From positions 1 to 62,006 of the forward strand of contig JAJFGO010000012.1 of assembly GCA_021776095.1 (NCBI GenBank): a stretch of DNA of 62,006 nt. Direction: 5' to 3'. How positions within the stretch are numbered: the stretch's first letter is position 1; the number at the start of each line of letters is the position of its first letter. This stretch comes from Kiloniellaceae bacterium. GTDB lineage: Bacteria > Pseudomonadota > Alphaproteobacteria > Kiloniellales > J153. Shown here piece by piece: positions 52,541-61,796 of this stretch. The translations under genes were made by a program, and so were the position numbers. A model generated the notes under the pieces. It was not told the DNA's origin. It saw nothing but the letters and a program-made list of their open reading frames with translations, and made no database searches.

Positions 52541-53491
52541 TTATTCCAAGCCGGCCGCTTCGGGCAGGCGCAGCATTAGGTTCATGTTCTGCACCGCCTG
52601 GCCGGAGGCGCCTTTACCCAAGTTGTCGAGTAGCCCCATCAGCACCACGTGGCCGTCGTCCTCGTTCGCACAGACGAAGATCCGCAGTTCGTTGGTGCCG
52701 TTCAGGCCCTCCGGCTCCAAGAGTTTCATGGCCAGGGATTCCAACAAGGGCACAACGCTGACAAAACGCCGGCCTTGATAGTGACGGGCCAGGGCCGCGT
52801 GCAGGTCGCGGGCGCTGGGCCGCGCCGGCAGAGCGGCTAAATGCAACGGGATTTGGACGATCATGCCCTGGCGGTAACGGCCGACGCTGGGCACTAATAA
52901 AGGCCTTTGGCTCAAGCCAATGTGCTGTTGAATTTCCGGCACGTGCTTGTGCTTCAGGCCCAGCGCATAGACCCGGTAAGCGGCCTCGGTATGGTCCGGC
53001 GAGTTCGGGTTCTCGAAGCTCTCGATCAATGATTTGCCGCCGCCACTGTAACCCGACACCGCGTTGATGGTGATCGGGTGATCGGCCGGAATCAGGTCGC
53101 CGGAAACCAAGGGATGCAAGAGTGCGACCGAGGTCAGGGCATAGCATCCCGGATTGGAAACCCGTGCGGCCTCGGTGATGCGCCGAGGCTGATCGACGTC
53201 GTATTCCGGCAAGCCATAAACCCAATCGGGGTCGGTGCGGTGCGCCGTGCTGGCGTCGATCACCCGGGCATCCGGTTTTTCGATCAAACTGACGGCCTCG
53301 CGCGCGGCAGCGTCGGGCAGGCACAGGATCGAAACATCGGCGGCGTTCAGCATCTCCGCGCGCGCGTCCCGGTCCTTACGCGCCGCCTCGGGCAGGCGCA
53401 GCAGCGTGAGATCGCGGCGCGGCTCTAACCGCGCGCGAATCTGCAGCCCCGTGGTACCGACTTCACCGTCTATGAAAACTTTGGCCGTCAT
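52541..53491 (-). CDS. argC: N-acetyl-gamma-glutamyl-phosphate reductase (type 2)
   Basis: The enzyme reduces N-acetylglutamyl phosphate in arginine synthesis. The 316-residue protein has the NADP start VFIDGEVGTTGLQI and the catalytic Cys in SNPGCYALTSV. The shorter length marks the type 2 form. A strong ribosome site (GAGGAGG) precedes the ATG. It lies downstream of rplM-rpsI but beyond their terminator, as in many alphaproteobacteria. Confidence 0.95.
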   Translation of the reverse strand: MTAKVFIDGEVGTTGLQIRARLEPRRDLTLLRLPEAARKDRDARAEMLNAADVSILCLPDAAAREAVSLIEKPDARVIDASTAHRTDPDWVYGLPEYDVDQPRRITEAARVSNPGCYALTSVALLHPLVSGDLIPADHPITINAVSGYSGGGKSLIESFENPNSPDHTEAAYRVYALGLKHKHVPEIQQHIGLSQRPLLVPSVGRYRQGMIVQIPLHLAALPARPSARDLHAALARHYQGRRFVSVVPLLESLAMKLLEPEGLNGTNELRIFVCANEDDGHVVLMGLLDNLGKGASGQAVQNMNLMLRLPEAAGLE

Positions 53492-53544
53492 CTTGTCCTC
53501 CTCACCGGGGAGACGTGAACGGTACCGCGCTATCGCCGTTCGAT

Positions 53545-53577
53545 AAATAAAAAGGGGCGCCCGATCCAGGCGCCCCT
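53545..53577 (-). terminator. Intrinsic terminator after rpsI
   Basis: AGGGGCGCC (53553–53561) pairs with GGCGCCCCT (53569–53577) around a seven-base loop. On the minus strand the stem is followed by TTTTTATTTATCG. It separates rplM-rpsI from argC. Confidence 0.88.
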
Positions 53578-53602
53578 CTTACCAGAGGTTATCCCGTTCG
53601 GG

Positions 53603-54094
53603 TTAACGTTTCGAGAATTGGAAGCTACGTCGCGCCTTGGCTTTGCCGTACTTCTTGCGCTCCACGGTGCGCGAATCGCGGGTCAGGAAGCCGCCCTTCT
53701 TGAGCACAGGACGAAGCTCAGGCTCGAACAGGATCAGCGCCTTGGAAATGCCGTGGCGCACCGCGCCGGCCTGGCCCGAAAGTCCGCCGCCCTTGACTGT
53801 GCACACCACATCGAACTGGTCGTTCCGGTTAGCCTCGGAAAACGGCTGGCCGATGATCATGCGCAGCACCGGGCGGGCGAAATAGATCGCCTGGTCCCGC
53901 TTGTTGATCGTGATCCGGCCCGAGCCCGGCTTGATCCATACCCGGGCAACCGCGTCCTTACGCTTACCCGTGGCATAGGACCGGCCTAGGGCGTCGCGCT
54001 TGGGCGCCGGTGCGTCCGGCTCGGCCTGGGGGACGGCGCCCGTGGCACCGCCCAAGTCGCTCAGGTCCGTGAGGGTCTGGGTCTCTTCGGCCAT
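53603..54094 (-). CDS. rpsI: 30S ribosomal protein S9
   Basis: A 163-residue ribosomal protein S9. The core is clear ([39 protein letters not shown]) and ends in the usual basic [11 protein letters not shown] tail that reaches the P-site tRNA. The N-terminal 30 residues are an Ala/Pro-rich extension typical of alphaproteobacteria. It lies three bases behind rplM. Confidence 0.98.
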   Translation of the reverse strand: MAEETQTLTDLSDLGGATGAVPQAEPDAPAPKRDALGRSYATGKRKDAVARVWIKPGSGRITINKRDQAIYFARPVLRMIIGQPFSEANRNDQFDVVCTVKGGGLSGQAGAVRHGISKALILFEPELRPVLKKGGFLTRDSRTVERKKYGKAKARRSFQFSKR

Positions 54095-54097
54095 GAT

Positions 54098-54562
54098 TTA
54101 GGCGGTCCTCCGATTCTTGGGGTTCCGGGCGGCGAAATCCAGAACCCGTGGGCTCTGCGCCTCGTGCGGGTGTTCGGACCCGGCATAGACCCGCAGGTTC
54201 TTCAATTGCTGGCGGCCCAGAGGCCCGCTCGGCACCATCCGCTCGATCGCCTTGCGGACCACCCGGTCCGGATGATCGCCATCCAAGACCTCGCCGGCGG
54301 TGCGTTGCTTGATCCCGCCAGGATAGCCGGTGTGCCAGTAATAGATCTTATCTTTCAACTTCTTGCCGGTCAGCTTGACCTTCCCGGCGTTGATCACGAT
54401 CACGTTGTCGCCGCAGTCCATGTGCGGCGTGTAGCTGGGCTTATGTTTGCCGCGCAAAAGGTTGGCGACCTCGGCCGCCAGGCGGCCCAGAACCACTTCC
54501 TCGGCGTCGATCAATACCCAGGATTTCTCGATATCCGAGGGGCGCGCGCTATAGGTCTTCAT
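54098..54562 (-). CDS. rplM: 50S ribosomal protein L13
   Basis: A 154-residue ribosomal protein L13. The sequence has [33 protein letters not shown] and [15 protein letters not shown], all family hallmarks. ATG at 54562 fits the normal length; an upstream start would add four residues. rpsI follows at once. Confidence 0.98.
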   Translation of the reverse strand: MKTYSARPSDIEKSWVLIDAEEVVLGRLAAEVANLLRGKHKPSYTPHMDCGDNVIVINAGKVKLTGKKLKDKIYYWHTGYPGGIKQRTAGEVLDGDHPDRVVRKAIERMVPSGPLGRQQLKNLRVYAGSEHPHEAQSPRVLDFAARNPKNRRTA

Positions 54563-54745
54563 CGCTTGAACCACGTTGTCTGGAAAAATCGGCGGAGCGG
54601 TGCCCCAAGTCCTGCCTGGGCCGTCCCGGTGGCGCGGTTTCTAGGCCAAGGCCACCAAGCTGTCAATTGCAAAAACGTGTTTTATCCGAGGGCGTTAGAG
54701 ATGCGGTACTATATTACCTTTCTCGAATACCCTAAAGCTGCGCCG

Positions 54746-55198
54746 TTATTTGGCCCGATCCGGCGGGATCGAATAGGTGGCGGTGACGTGGGCCACCGGC
54801 CCGGCCTCCTCCTCCCCTTCCGAAAACAGCGAAACCTCGCCGTAGGCCAAGCGCTTGCCGAGCTTGATGAGGCGGCAATCGGCCATAATCGCACCCGGTT
54901 TGGGGCGGCGCAGGAAATTGGCGTTCAGGCTGATGGTCACCGCCAATTCGACCCGCCCGATGGCCGAAAGGACGGCCACGTACATACCGTAATCGGCCAG
55001 GCTCATGAGCGCCGGGCCGCTGACCGTGCCGCCCGGGCGCAGAAATTCCTCCTTGGCCGGCATGCGCACCCGGCAGGTGCCCTTGCCGATTTCCTCGACC
55101 GTGAGGCCCAGGATATGGACCCAGGGTAAGGCCTCTTCGCACAGTTGCTCGATTTCGGCGATGGATATACGTGGCACGGGGCTGGATTCTCCGCTCAA
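54746..55198 (-). CDS. PaaI-type hotdog thioesterase
   Basis: A 150-residue acyl-CoA thioesterase-like protein with one hotdog domain. GGTVSGPALMSLADYGMYVA carries the HGG-like/Asp-containing active-site region of the PaaI family, followed by VTISLNANFLRRPKPG. The substrate is unknown. It is divergent from the enoyl-CoA hydratase gene with 114 bp between starts, which fits an acyl-CoA role. Confidence 0.85.
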   Translation of the reverse strand: MSGESSPVPRISIAEIEQLCEEALPWVHILGLTVEEIGKGTCRVRMPAKEEFLRPGGTVSGPALMSLADYGMYVAVLSAIGRVELAVTISLNANFLRRPKPGAIMADCRLIKLGKRLAYGEVSLFSEGEEEAGPVAHVTATYSIPPDRAK

Positions 55199-55312
55199 GG
55201 GACGTGCGATCCTTCATAGCGCCTGAGGGCCCCTGCGCCCAGACCCTTGAACTCCGGCCTCGCCGGGGCCAGACTCCGCCACTACCGCCCCCAGCCAGCA
55301 AGGACAGGCCCC

Positions 55313-56128
55313 ATGAGCGCCACGATTCAGCCCCTCCAGAGCCAGGCCGCCGATCAGCCGATCCTGTTAAGCCAGGATTCCGGCGGGGTTCGGACCCTGA
55401 CCCTAAATCGGCCCAAGCAATACAATGCCTTGTCCGAGGAGCTTCTGGCCGCCCTGCAGGACGCCTTGGACCAGACCGCGGCCGACCGTTCGGTCCGGGT
55501 CGTTGTCCTGGCCGGGGCGGGCAAGGCCTTTTGCGCCGGCCACGACCTGAAGCAGATGCGGGCCAACCCCCGCCAGGCCTATTACGAGGCCCTGTTCAAG
55601 ACCTGCAGCCGCATGATGGTGTCCATGACCCGCCTGCCCCAACCGGTCATAGCCCGGGTCCACGGCATTGCCACGGCGGCCGGTTGCCAGCTGGTGGCCA
55701 GCTGCGACTTGGCAGTCTCGGTGGAAGAGGCCAAGTTCGGCACCTCCGGCATCAATGCCGGGCTGTTCTGCACCACCCCCGGGGTCGCCCTGGGCCGAAA
55801 TGTGCAGCGCAAACACGCCTTGGAAATGCTGCTGACCGGCGAAACCATTCCGGCCCAGCAAGCGCTGTCCTATGGCTTGGTTAACCGCGTGGTTCCGGCC
55901 GAGGGGCTGGACGCCGCCGTGGCCGAACTGGCCGATGCGATCCTGGCTAAATCGGCCGCCGCGATCGCCACCGGCAAGCGGGCGTTCTACCGGCAGATGG
56001 AGATGGGCCTGACCTCGGCTTACGATTTCGCCAGCGAGGAAATGGCCCGGAATATGACCTTCCACGACGCCGGCGAGGGCATCGACGCCTTCATCGAAAA
56101 GCGCAAACCCGGCTGGCGTCACGAATAG
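55313..56128 (+). CDS. Enoyl-CoA hydratase/isomerase family protein
   Basis: A 271-residue crotonase-fold enzyme. The oxyanion-hole motif is AFCAGHDLKQMR and the second is GIATAAGCQLVASCDLAVS; TSGINAGLFCTTPG completes the family pattern. The usual second catalytic Glu is replaced by residues around AGLFCTT, so it may not be a classic hydratase. ATG at 55313 has AAGGA upstream. It shares a control region with the thioesterase. Confidence 0.88.
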   Translation: MSATIQPLQSQAADQPILLSQDSGGVRTLTLNRPKQYNALSEELLAALQDALDQTAADRSVRVVVLAGAGKAFCAGHDLKQMRANPRQAYYEALFKTCSRMMVSMTRLPQPVIARVHGIATAAGCQLVASCDLAVSVEEAKFGTSGINAGLFCTTPGVALGRNVQRKHALEMLLTGETIPAQQALSYGLVNRVVPAEGLDAAVAELADAILAKSAAAIATGKRAFYRQMEMGLTSAYDFASEEMARNMTFHDAGEGIDAFIEKRKPGWRHE

Positions 56129-56563
56129 GCCGATCTGTGTCCTGTAAGGAGACCCGGGGCCCGCGCCGCCGCGATTAGGTTTTAGGCTAGAAAATAGCCA
56201 GTAACTCTCTGTTTTTAATCTGATAATTGGAACTTTAGTCCGCCGCGGGCCCCGGCGCCGCGATGGGCGGCCCCGCGCGCTCGCGGGAGGAGGGCCGAAG
56301 ACGGCCAATGGACGGGGGGTTCCATTCGCGCGGGGCCTGTCGCATTACCTGCGACTGTCAGATTATCCCCTAGCTGTCGTTGCGATCGGGTTAACCTAAA
56401 GGCCAAGAAATATCCCATGCGGGACTGTGATTTATGACCTTTCCCGGCCCGGCCTTTGGATCAGGCGGCGACGCGTCGACGGGGCGCCCAAGGGTCTTTC
56501 CCCGCACCCGCATCTGCGGGATGCTTGGCCCCTGCCCCCCTGGACCCGGAGAGCCCACGCCCC
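56129..56563. other. Structured intergenic region with a perfect 12-bp inverted repeat
   Basis: CCGGGGCCCGCG (56154–56165) is matched exactly by its complement at 56244–56255. The 78-base AT-rich interval contains a further hairpin, GGCTA-GAAAA-TAGCC (56185–56199). The outer pairing can be extended through neighbouring GC-rich bases. It begins 25 bp after the enoyl-CoA hydratase stop and lies about 310 bp before the CoA-binding protein. It could be a terminator, a leader RNA or a recombination footprint. The rest of the 435-bp region, including CCCGCATCTGCGGG at about 56508, shows no gene. Confidence 0.5.
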
Positions 56564-57067
56564 ATGAGCGAGCCCCTAACCTACAGCGACGAGGCCTTGC
56601 GCAGTGTTTTGGCCGAGGCCCGGACCATCGCCATGGTCGGGGCCAGCCCGAATTGGAACCGGCCCAGCTTCTTCGCCATGAAGTACCTTCAGGAAAAGGG
56701 CTATCGGGTGATCCCGGTCAACCCGCGCGCGGCCGGCCAAGAGATTCTAGGGGAGGCCTGTTACGCCACCCTGGCCGAGGTCCCCATCCCGGTCGATCTG
56801 GTCGATATCTTTCGCGCCTCGGACGCCGCCGGTGCGATCGTGGACGAGGCTATTGCGCTCAAGGACGAAAAAGGCATCCGGACGATCTGGATGCAGCTGG
56901 GCGTGCGCGACGACGGCGCCGCCGCCCGGGCCGAGGCCGCCGGCCTTGAGGTGGTGATGGACCGTTGCCCGAAGATTGAATTCGGCCGCCTGCATAGTGA
57001 GTTATCCTGGGGCGGCTTCAACTCCCGTATCATCTCCAGCAAGCGCCGCAGGACACGCATCGCATGA
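56564..57067 (+). CDS. CoA-binding protein (YccU-like)
   Basis: A 167-residue CoA-binding Rossmann protein. IAMVGASPNWNRPSFFAMKYL near residue 17 is the nucleotide-binding start, followed by VIPVNPRA and VDLVDIFRASDAA. The family role is poorly defined. ATG at 56564 is preferred over an upstream frame with low-complexity sequence. It overlaps metY by four bases and so is co-translated with it. Confidence 0.88.
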   Translation: MSEPLTYSDEALRSVLAEARTIAMVGASPNWNRPSFFAMKYLQEKGYRVIPVNPRAAGQEILGEACYATLAEVPIPVDLVDIFRASDAAGAIVDEAIALKDEKGIRTIWMQLGVRDDGAAARAEAAGLEVVMDRCPKIEFGRLHSELSWGGFNSRIISSKRRRTRIA

Positions 57068-58362
57068 GCGAGACCCCCAAGGACCGCTACGGTTTCGAAA
57101 CCCGCATGATCCACGCCGGCAGCCAGCCGGAACCGGTGACCGGCGCGCGCCAGACGCCGATTTTTCAGAACATCGGCTATGTGTTCTACGACACCGACCA
57201 TGCGGCCTCCCTGTTCAACTTGCAGACCTTCGGCTTCATCTATTCGCGCCTGACCAACCCGACGGTGGCGGCGCTGGAGGAGCGCCTGGCCAGCTTGGAG
57301 GGCGGCCGGGGCGCGACCTGTTGCGCCTCCGGCCACGCGGCGCAGATTCTGGCCTTCTTTCCGCTCATGGAGCCGGGCGACGAATTCATCGCTTCGAACC
57401 GGCTCTACGGCGGCTCGATCACCCAGTTCGGCAAGACCTTCAGGAAGTTCGACTGGCGCTGCAGCTTCGTCGACGTGGACGAGCCGGAGAACGTGCGCAG
57501 GGCGCTGACGCCCCGAACCAAGGCAATTTTCACAGAGAGCATCGCCAACCCCGGCGGGGTGATCAGCGACCTAGAAGCCCTCTCGGCCATTGCGCGCGAG
57601 GCCGGCATTCCTTTGATCGTCGACAACACCATGGCGACGCCGTACCTATGCCCGGCGTTCCAATGGGGCGCCGATCTGATCGTGCATTCGACGACCAAAT
57701 TTCTGTCGGGCAACGGCACCTCCCAGGGCGGCTGCGTGATCGACAGCGGCACCTTCGATTGGGCGCAAAACGACAAGTTCCCGGCCTTGGCGGCGCCGGA
57801 GGAGGCCTACCACGGCCTGGTCTTCGCCGAGACCTTCGGCGACATGGCCTATACGACCCATTCCCACGCGGTCGGCCTGCGCGACCTGGGCTCGACCATG
57901 GCGCCTATGAACGCCTTTCAAACCCTGCTCGGTATCGAGACTTTGTCCCTGCGCATGGCGCGCCATTGCGACAACGCCCTTGGCGTCGCCAGCTTCCTCG
58001 AACAGCACGAGCAGGTCGCTTGGGTCTCCTACGCCGGGCTGGAGTCGAGCCCGTACCGCGCCCTGGCAGCCAAATACATGCCGAAAGGCGCCGGCTCGGT
58101 GTTCACCTTCGGGGTCAAGGGTGGGTACGAGGCGGGCATCAAGGTGGTGGAAAGTTGCGACTTGCTGTCGCACCTGGCCAACCTGGGGGACGCCCGCTCG
58201 CTCGTCCTGCACCCGGCGTCGACCACCCACCGGCAACTGACCGACGAGCAACGCATCGCCGCCGGCGCCGGCCCCGACGTGATCCGCCTCTCCATCGGTC
58301 TGGAGACCCTGGACGACATCACGGCGGATCTGGAACAGGCGCTTAAGCGGGCGGCGTCCTAG
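57064..58362 (+). CDS. metY: O-acetylhomoserine sulfhydrylase MetY-like
   Basis: A 432-residue PLP enzyme of the Cys/Met family, longer than cystathionine gamma-lyases as expected for O-acetylhomoserine aminocarboxypropyltransferase. The PLP lysine is in HSTTKFLSGNGTSQGG; FGFIYSRLTNPT and VDNTMATPYLCPA are further marks. It would incorporate sulfide or methanethiol into O-acetylhomoserine. The start overlaps the CoA-binding gene by four bases. Methionine gamma-lyase is a less likely alternative. The second family member in the window (3433) is clearly different. Confidence 0.92.
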   Translation: MSETPKDRYGFETRMIHAGSQPEPVTGARQTPIFQNIGYVFYDTDHAASLFNLQTFGFIYSRLTNPTVAALEERLASLEGGRGATCCASGHAAQILAFFPLMEPGDEFIASNRLYGGSITQFGKTFRKFDWRCSFVDVDEPENVRRALTPRTKAIFTESIANPGGVISDLEALSAIAREAGIPLIVDNTMATPYLCPAFQWGADLIVHSTTKFLSGNGTSQGGCVIDSGTFDWAQNDKFPALAAPEEAYHGLVFAETFGDMAYTTHSHAVGLRDLGSTMAPMNAFQTLLGIETLSLRMARHCDNALGVASFLEQHEQVAWVSYAGLESSPYRALAAKYMPKGAGSVFTFGVKGGYEAGIKVVESCDLLSHLANLGDARSLVLHPASTTHRQLTDEQRIAAGAGPDVIRLSIGLETLDDITADLEQALKRAAS

Positions 58363-58414
58363 CGCGGCCGGGCCCGTTTCCCCGCTAGTCCCTGTTCCAT
58401 CCCGGCGGTTCCGA

Positions 58415-58452
58415 TTCCCTGTTATTCCCTACTGAACAGGGAAAAAACAGGC
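58415..58452. repeat. 38-bp palindromic intergenic repeat, copy 2
   Basis: The inverse of the copy at 3313–3350 with two differences in 38 bases. It lies 53 bp downstream of the metY stop, between convergent genes. The stem-loop plus the trailing A-tract (GGGAAAAAACAGG) could also end transcription. Confidence 0.8.
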
Positions 58453-58599
58453 GCCCGCGACGGCCGGGGCCGAGGTCGGGCGGTCGAAAGGCGGGGTCGT
58501 CGCGCAAGCTCCCTGCTGTCACATCGCACGTCATTGAGTTTGACGCGCCGCCGGCGGCCCGCAACGACAAGGCTGTGGAAGTCGCGGCGGGCCAAGACT

Positions 58600-59814
58600 C
58601 TAAACGGGACGCCTGCCTCGCCAGGTCCGCCAGGCGGCCAGGACGAAAAAGCCCGCGAAGCTCGCGCCCATGACCAGGGGCAGGCCCTCCGGCCCCAGGT
58701 ATTCCATGGCGGCGCCGGCCAGCGGCGGCCCGATGATGCCGCCCAGCCCCCAGATAAACGCAAAGGCGGCCGTGCCCGCCAGAAGCAGAGAGCCGCTGAA
58801 GCGGTCGCCCAACTCGGCCAGGGCCAGGGTAAAGACGCCGAAGGCGGCGGAGCCCCAGACGAACAACAGCGGCCATTGCAGAATCGTGCCGATGACCTGC
58901 GGCAAGAGCACCGCACCGAGGACGGTAATCCCGGCGCAGCCGAGCATGACTCGCCGGCGCGGAATCCGGTCCGCCAGCCAGCCGATGGGAAACTGCAGCA
59001 GGACATTGCCGGCGATGAGCACGCTGAGCGCGTAGGCGGCTGTGGCTTCGTCCAGGCCGTGGCGCAGACCGTAGAGCGGCATGAGCGACATGGCCGAGGT
59101 ATCGAACATGGCGAACACCAGAACCGCGAACAGCAGCGTCGGCGCCAGGGGTAGGAATTCCAGCAAGGACGCATGGGCCTCCGGTTTCGGCGCCGGAAAG
59201 CCGTCGCGCGTCAAGACCAAAGCCACAAAACCGGCCACGGCGAAGCCGATCCCGGTCAGAAACGGCAACCAGCCTTCGATCCCGGTCCAGGCCAGCAGAA
59301 CCGGCCCGGCGGCAAAGCCCAGGGACAAGAGGCTGGTGTAAAGCGCGACGACGCGGCCGCGGGTCGCCTGGGTGGACAGCTCCATGATCCAAGCCTCGGT
59401 GACGATGAAGAGCCCCCCGGTGGTCGCGCCCAGAATCAAACACAGGCCGAACCAGGCACCGAGCCAAGGCAAAATTTTGAGCAGCGCCAGCAGGGCCGCG
59501 GTGCCCAGGATGCAGCCGAGCACGAAGGGAACGCCGCCGATGCGCCGGGTGATGCGCGGAACCAGGGGCGAGATCGCGATCAGGCCGATCGGTATCATGG
59601 CGGCGTTCACGCCTATGGTGACCGTGTCGTGACCGCGCGCCGCCAGAATCAGGGCGAGCAGCGGATAGGTCAGCCCCATGGTCACGTCGAGCACGGTCAA
59701 GCAGGCGATGACCCCGATCAAAGGCCGCCACGCCAGGCGCCTCTCCCCGGCCCCGCCGGGCGCTTCGCCCAAGTGTTCTTCGCTCAAGTGTGTCATGGCC
59801 CACGCACGTTCCAT
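58600..59814 (-). CDS. MFS transporter (YcaD-like)
   Basis: A 404-residue major facilitator with about 12 membrane segments. The loop after segment 2 has VPRITRRIGG and the later one GWLADRIPRRRVM, the MFS loop motifs. The overall pattern (LGATTGGLFIVTEAWI) matches the YcaD/sugar-type MFS group. Substrate unknown. The start may be ATG at 59796 or 59814. A long antisense-frame alternative exists but is Arg-rich and unlikely. Confidence 0.88.
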   Translation of the reverse strand: MERAWAMTHLSEEHLGEAPGGAGERRLAWRPLIGVIACLTVLDVTMGLTYPLLALILAARGHDTVTIGVNAAMIPIGLIAISPLVPRITRRIGGVPFVLGCILGTAALLALLKILPWLGAWFGLCLILGATTGGLFIVTEAWIMELSTQATRGRVVALYTSLLSLGFAAGPVLLAWTGIEGWLPFLTGIGFAVAGFVALVLTRDGFPAPKPEAHASLLEFLPLAPTLLFAVLVFAMFDTSAMSLMPLYGLRHGLDEATAAYALSVLIAGNVLLQFPIGWLADRIPRRRVMLGCAGITVLGAVLLPQVIGTILQWPLLFVWGSAAFGVFTLALAELGDRFSGSLLLAGTAAFAFIWGLGGIIGPPLAGAAMEYLGPEGLPLVMGASFAGFFVLAAWRTWRGRRPV

Positions 59815-60033
59815 GGGCGCCCCTCGGCCGCCCCGCCATTTCTGTCTTAGACAAGGGGGGTGCGGAAGTCACGGAGGGGATTCCGGAAGGGGGCCGGGCA
59901 CGCCCCAAGAGGTGTGACATCATGGATGCAGAGGCCATCCAGCGCGCCGCGATATCCGGTCACGGAGCGATTCCGGACATGGTCTGAAACTTCTCGCATG
60001 TCGCAGATATGCCAGAAGCGGGCTTGTTGTTGA

Positions 60034-60309
60034 CGTTTAGGCTCAGACTGCCATTCTTCGCAAATCCACGATGGAGAGGTTCATGCCGAAGGGTACGGTA
60101 GCGGCGTTCCGCTTGTGATTCTCAATGGCGGCAAGCTTGATCATCGCCACATGATGGATGGTCTTGAACCGGTCTTCGAATCCTTGCCCGGTTGGCGGCA
60201 CCTTTATGTTGACCTGCCCGGGCATGGCTGGTCCGGTGCGAGCGACGCGGTCACGACCCAGGACGACGTCCTCGATATCCTTCTTGAATTTGCCTCGGAA
60301 GCTCGATGA
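60034..60309 (+). pseudogene. N-terminal fragment of an alpha/beta hydrolase
   Basis: The frame from 60034 reads ...VHAEGYGSGVPLVILNGG, then DHRHMMDGLEPVF and LYVDLPGHGWSGASDAVTTQDD, typical of the first 90 residues of an alpha/beta hydrolase. No ATG, GTG or TTG start is in frame before the oxyanion strand; a GTG at 60115 lies inside the domain. The frame stops at 60309 before the nucleophile elbow. The stop overlaps the ATG of the cyclase (ATGA). It is therefore a decayed remnant, or a gene whose end was replaced by the cyclase. Confidence 0.75.
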
Positions 60310-61529
60310 CACCGAAGACCGAATTGGACATCACGCGGTGGGTCGTCTCCGAGGGGCTGAAGGGGTCGTCGGAGACGGAGATCCTGACGGGTTTTTGCCG
60401 GCGGCTGGTGACGGCGGGCGTGCCCCTGCTGCGCGCCAATCTGTCGCAACCAACGCTGCATCCGATCATCGGCGGTCACAATTTCATCTGGTGGCGCGGT
60501 GACGAAACGGCGGTCGAGGAGGACTGGCAGCGCAGCTTCAACCGGGAAGGCCTCAAGGCCTCGCGCATCCCCTTCAGCTACATGGCTTCGGAGAACCTCT
60601 GGCGCATGCGCTACCGGCTTGGCCCGGACGAAGCGCCGTCCGAATTTCCTTTGCTCAAGCGCTTTCGCGCGCGGGGCGGGACGGACTATTTCGCCCTGGC
60701 CACCGCTTTTGGCGAGATCCGCCGGCTGGGCCCCGCCGACCGGGTGCTGTCGTCCTGGTTAAGCGACGCGTCCGCGGGCTTCGACGACCGCCACATCGCC
60801 ATCATCGAGCAGCTGGCGCCGACGCTGGCGCTCACGGTCAAGAGTGCATCGGCCTACCGTATCGCCCACAGTGTCTTCGGCACCTATCTGGGCACAGATG
60901 CGGGCCGTCGGGTGCTGGGCGGTGAGATCCTGCGCGGCACCGGCGAAACCATCCGCGCGGCGCTCTGGTACTGCGACTTGCAGGGTTTCACAAAGATCGC
61001 CGATACCACGCCGCGCGACCGGCTGCTCGGCATGCTCGACGATTACTTCGAGTGCATGGTGACCACGGTGCACGAGCACGGCGGCCAGGTGCTCAAGTTC
61101 ATGGGCGACGGCTTGTTGGCGATCTTCAAGGGCGACCCGGTCGCTGAGAGCTGCGACGCCGCGCTCGATGCCGCCGACCGGGTGCTGGGGCGCATGGCGC
61201 GCGTGACCGCCAAACGGGTTGGCGAGAACCTGCCGGTGACCGGCTTCCGGGTCGCGCTGCATCTGGGCGACGTGATGTACGGCAACATCGGCGCCCGCGA
61301 CCGGCTGGACTTCACCGTGGTCGGCCCGGCGGTTAACGAAGTCAGCCGCATCGAGGCCATGTGCCGCTCGCTCGACCAGACCCTTGTGATCTTGTCGGCT
61401 TTCGCCGAAGCCACCGGCCGCTCGAGCGACCGTCTGGTGTCGCTCGGCCGCTATGCTCTGCGCGGCGTGCGCCGGCCCCAGGAGCTCTTCACCCTGTTCA
61501 CCGATGAAGAGGGCGAGGCGTTAATCTGA
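60306..61529 (+). CDS. Class III adenylate/guanylate cyclase
   Basis: A 407-residue nucleotide cyclase. Residues 1–200 form an N-terminal sensory region of the type often found with cyclases (RWVVSEGLKGSSETEIL). The C-terminal catalytic domain contains WYCDLQGFT and KFMGDGLLAIF with the two metal-binding Asp residues, and FTVVGPAVNEVSRIEAMC. It probably makes cAMP; guanylate specificity cannot be excluded. It overlaps the hydrolase fragment by four bases, which suggests a recent joining. Confidence 0.92.
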   Translation: MTPKTELDITRWVVSEGLKGSSETEILTGFCRRLVTAGVPLLRANLSQPTLHPIIGGHNFIWWRGDETAVEEDWQRSFNREGLKASRIPFSYMASENLWRMRYRLGPDEAPSEFPLLKRFRARGGTDYFALATAFGEIRRLGPADRVLSSWLSDASAGFDDRHIAIIEQLAPTLALTVKSASAYRIAHSVFGTYLGTDAGRRVLGGEILRGTGETIRAALWYCDLQGFTKIADTTPRDRLLGMLDDYFECMVTTVHEHGGQVLKFMGDGLLAIFKGDPVAESCDAALDAADRVLGRMARVTAKRVGENLPVTGFRVALHLGDVMYGNIGARDRLDFTVVGPAVNEVSRIEAMCRSLDQTLVILSAFAEATGRSSDRLVSLGRYALRGVRRPQELFTLFTDEEGEALI

Positions 61530-61536
61530 GTCCGGC

Positions 61537-61796
61537 TTAGGTGCCGGGTTGACGCTTCATCTCCATGGTATTGCCTTTGAGCCAGGCGCCGCTGCGCGTG
61601 AACACCATATGGCCTTGTGGAAGCCTGACGATCACCCGGTCGCCGTCTTCCTCGAATTCGCCTTCCACCAGACATCTCCCGCCATTGTCATATAGACGCG
61701 TTGCTTGTCCCGGAACTCGAACTTCGGGCCATGTTTTTGGACAAAGACGGCGCCCGGCAGCGGTAAGGCAGCAAGCAGGGCTTCAGGCCACAGGGC
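61537..61796 (-). pseudogene. Frameshifted hypothetical gene
   Basis: On the minus strand one frame reads ALLAALPLPGAVFVQKHG and FEFRDKQRVYMTMAG. The next frame continues as CLVEGEFEEDGDRVIVRLPQ and FTRSGAWLKGNTMEMKRQPGT, then stops at 61537. A single-base loss near 61672 would join them into one protein. An in-frame stop (61797–61799) precedes the readable part. Codon use and sequence sense support a once-real gene; I do not recognise the family. Bases 61800–62006 show no further supported gene. Confidence 0.55.

Noticed and set aside
56129-56563. SAM-II or other known riboswitch before the metY operon
   Set aside because: No match to SAM-II or SAH patterns by eye; kept only as a structured region of unknown role.
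58385-59938. 517-codon minus-strand frame overlapping the MFS gene
   Set aside because: Arg/Ala/Pro-rich; the other frame has a clear 12-helix MFS pattern.
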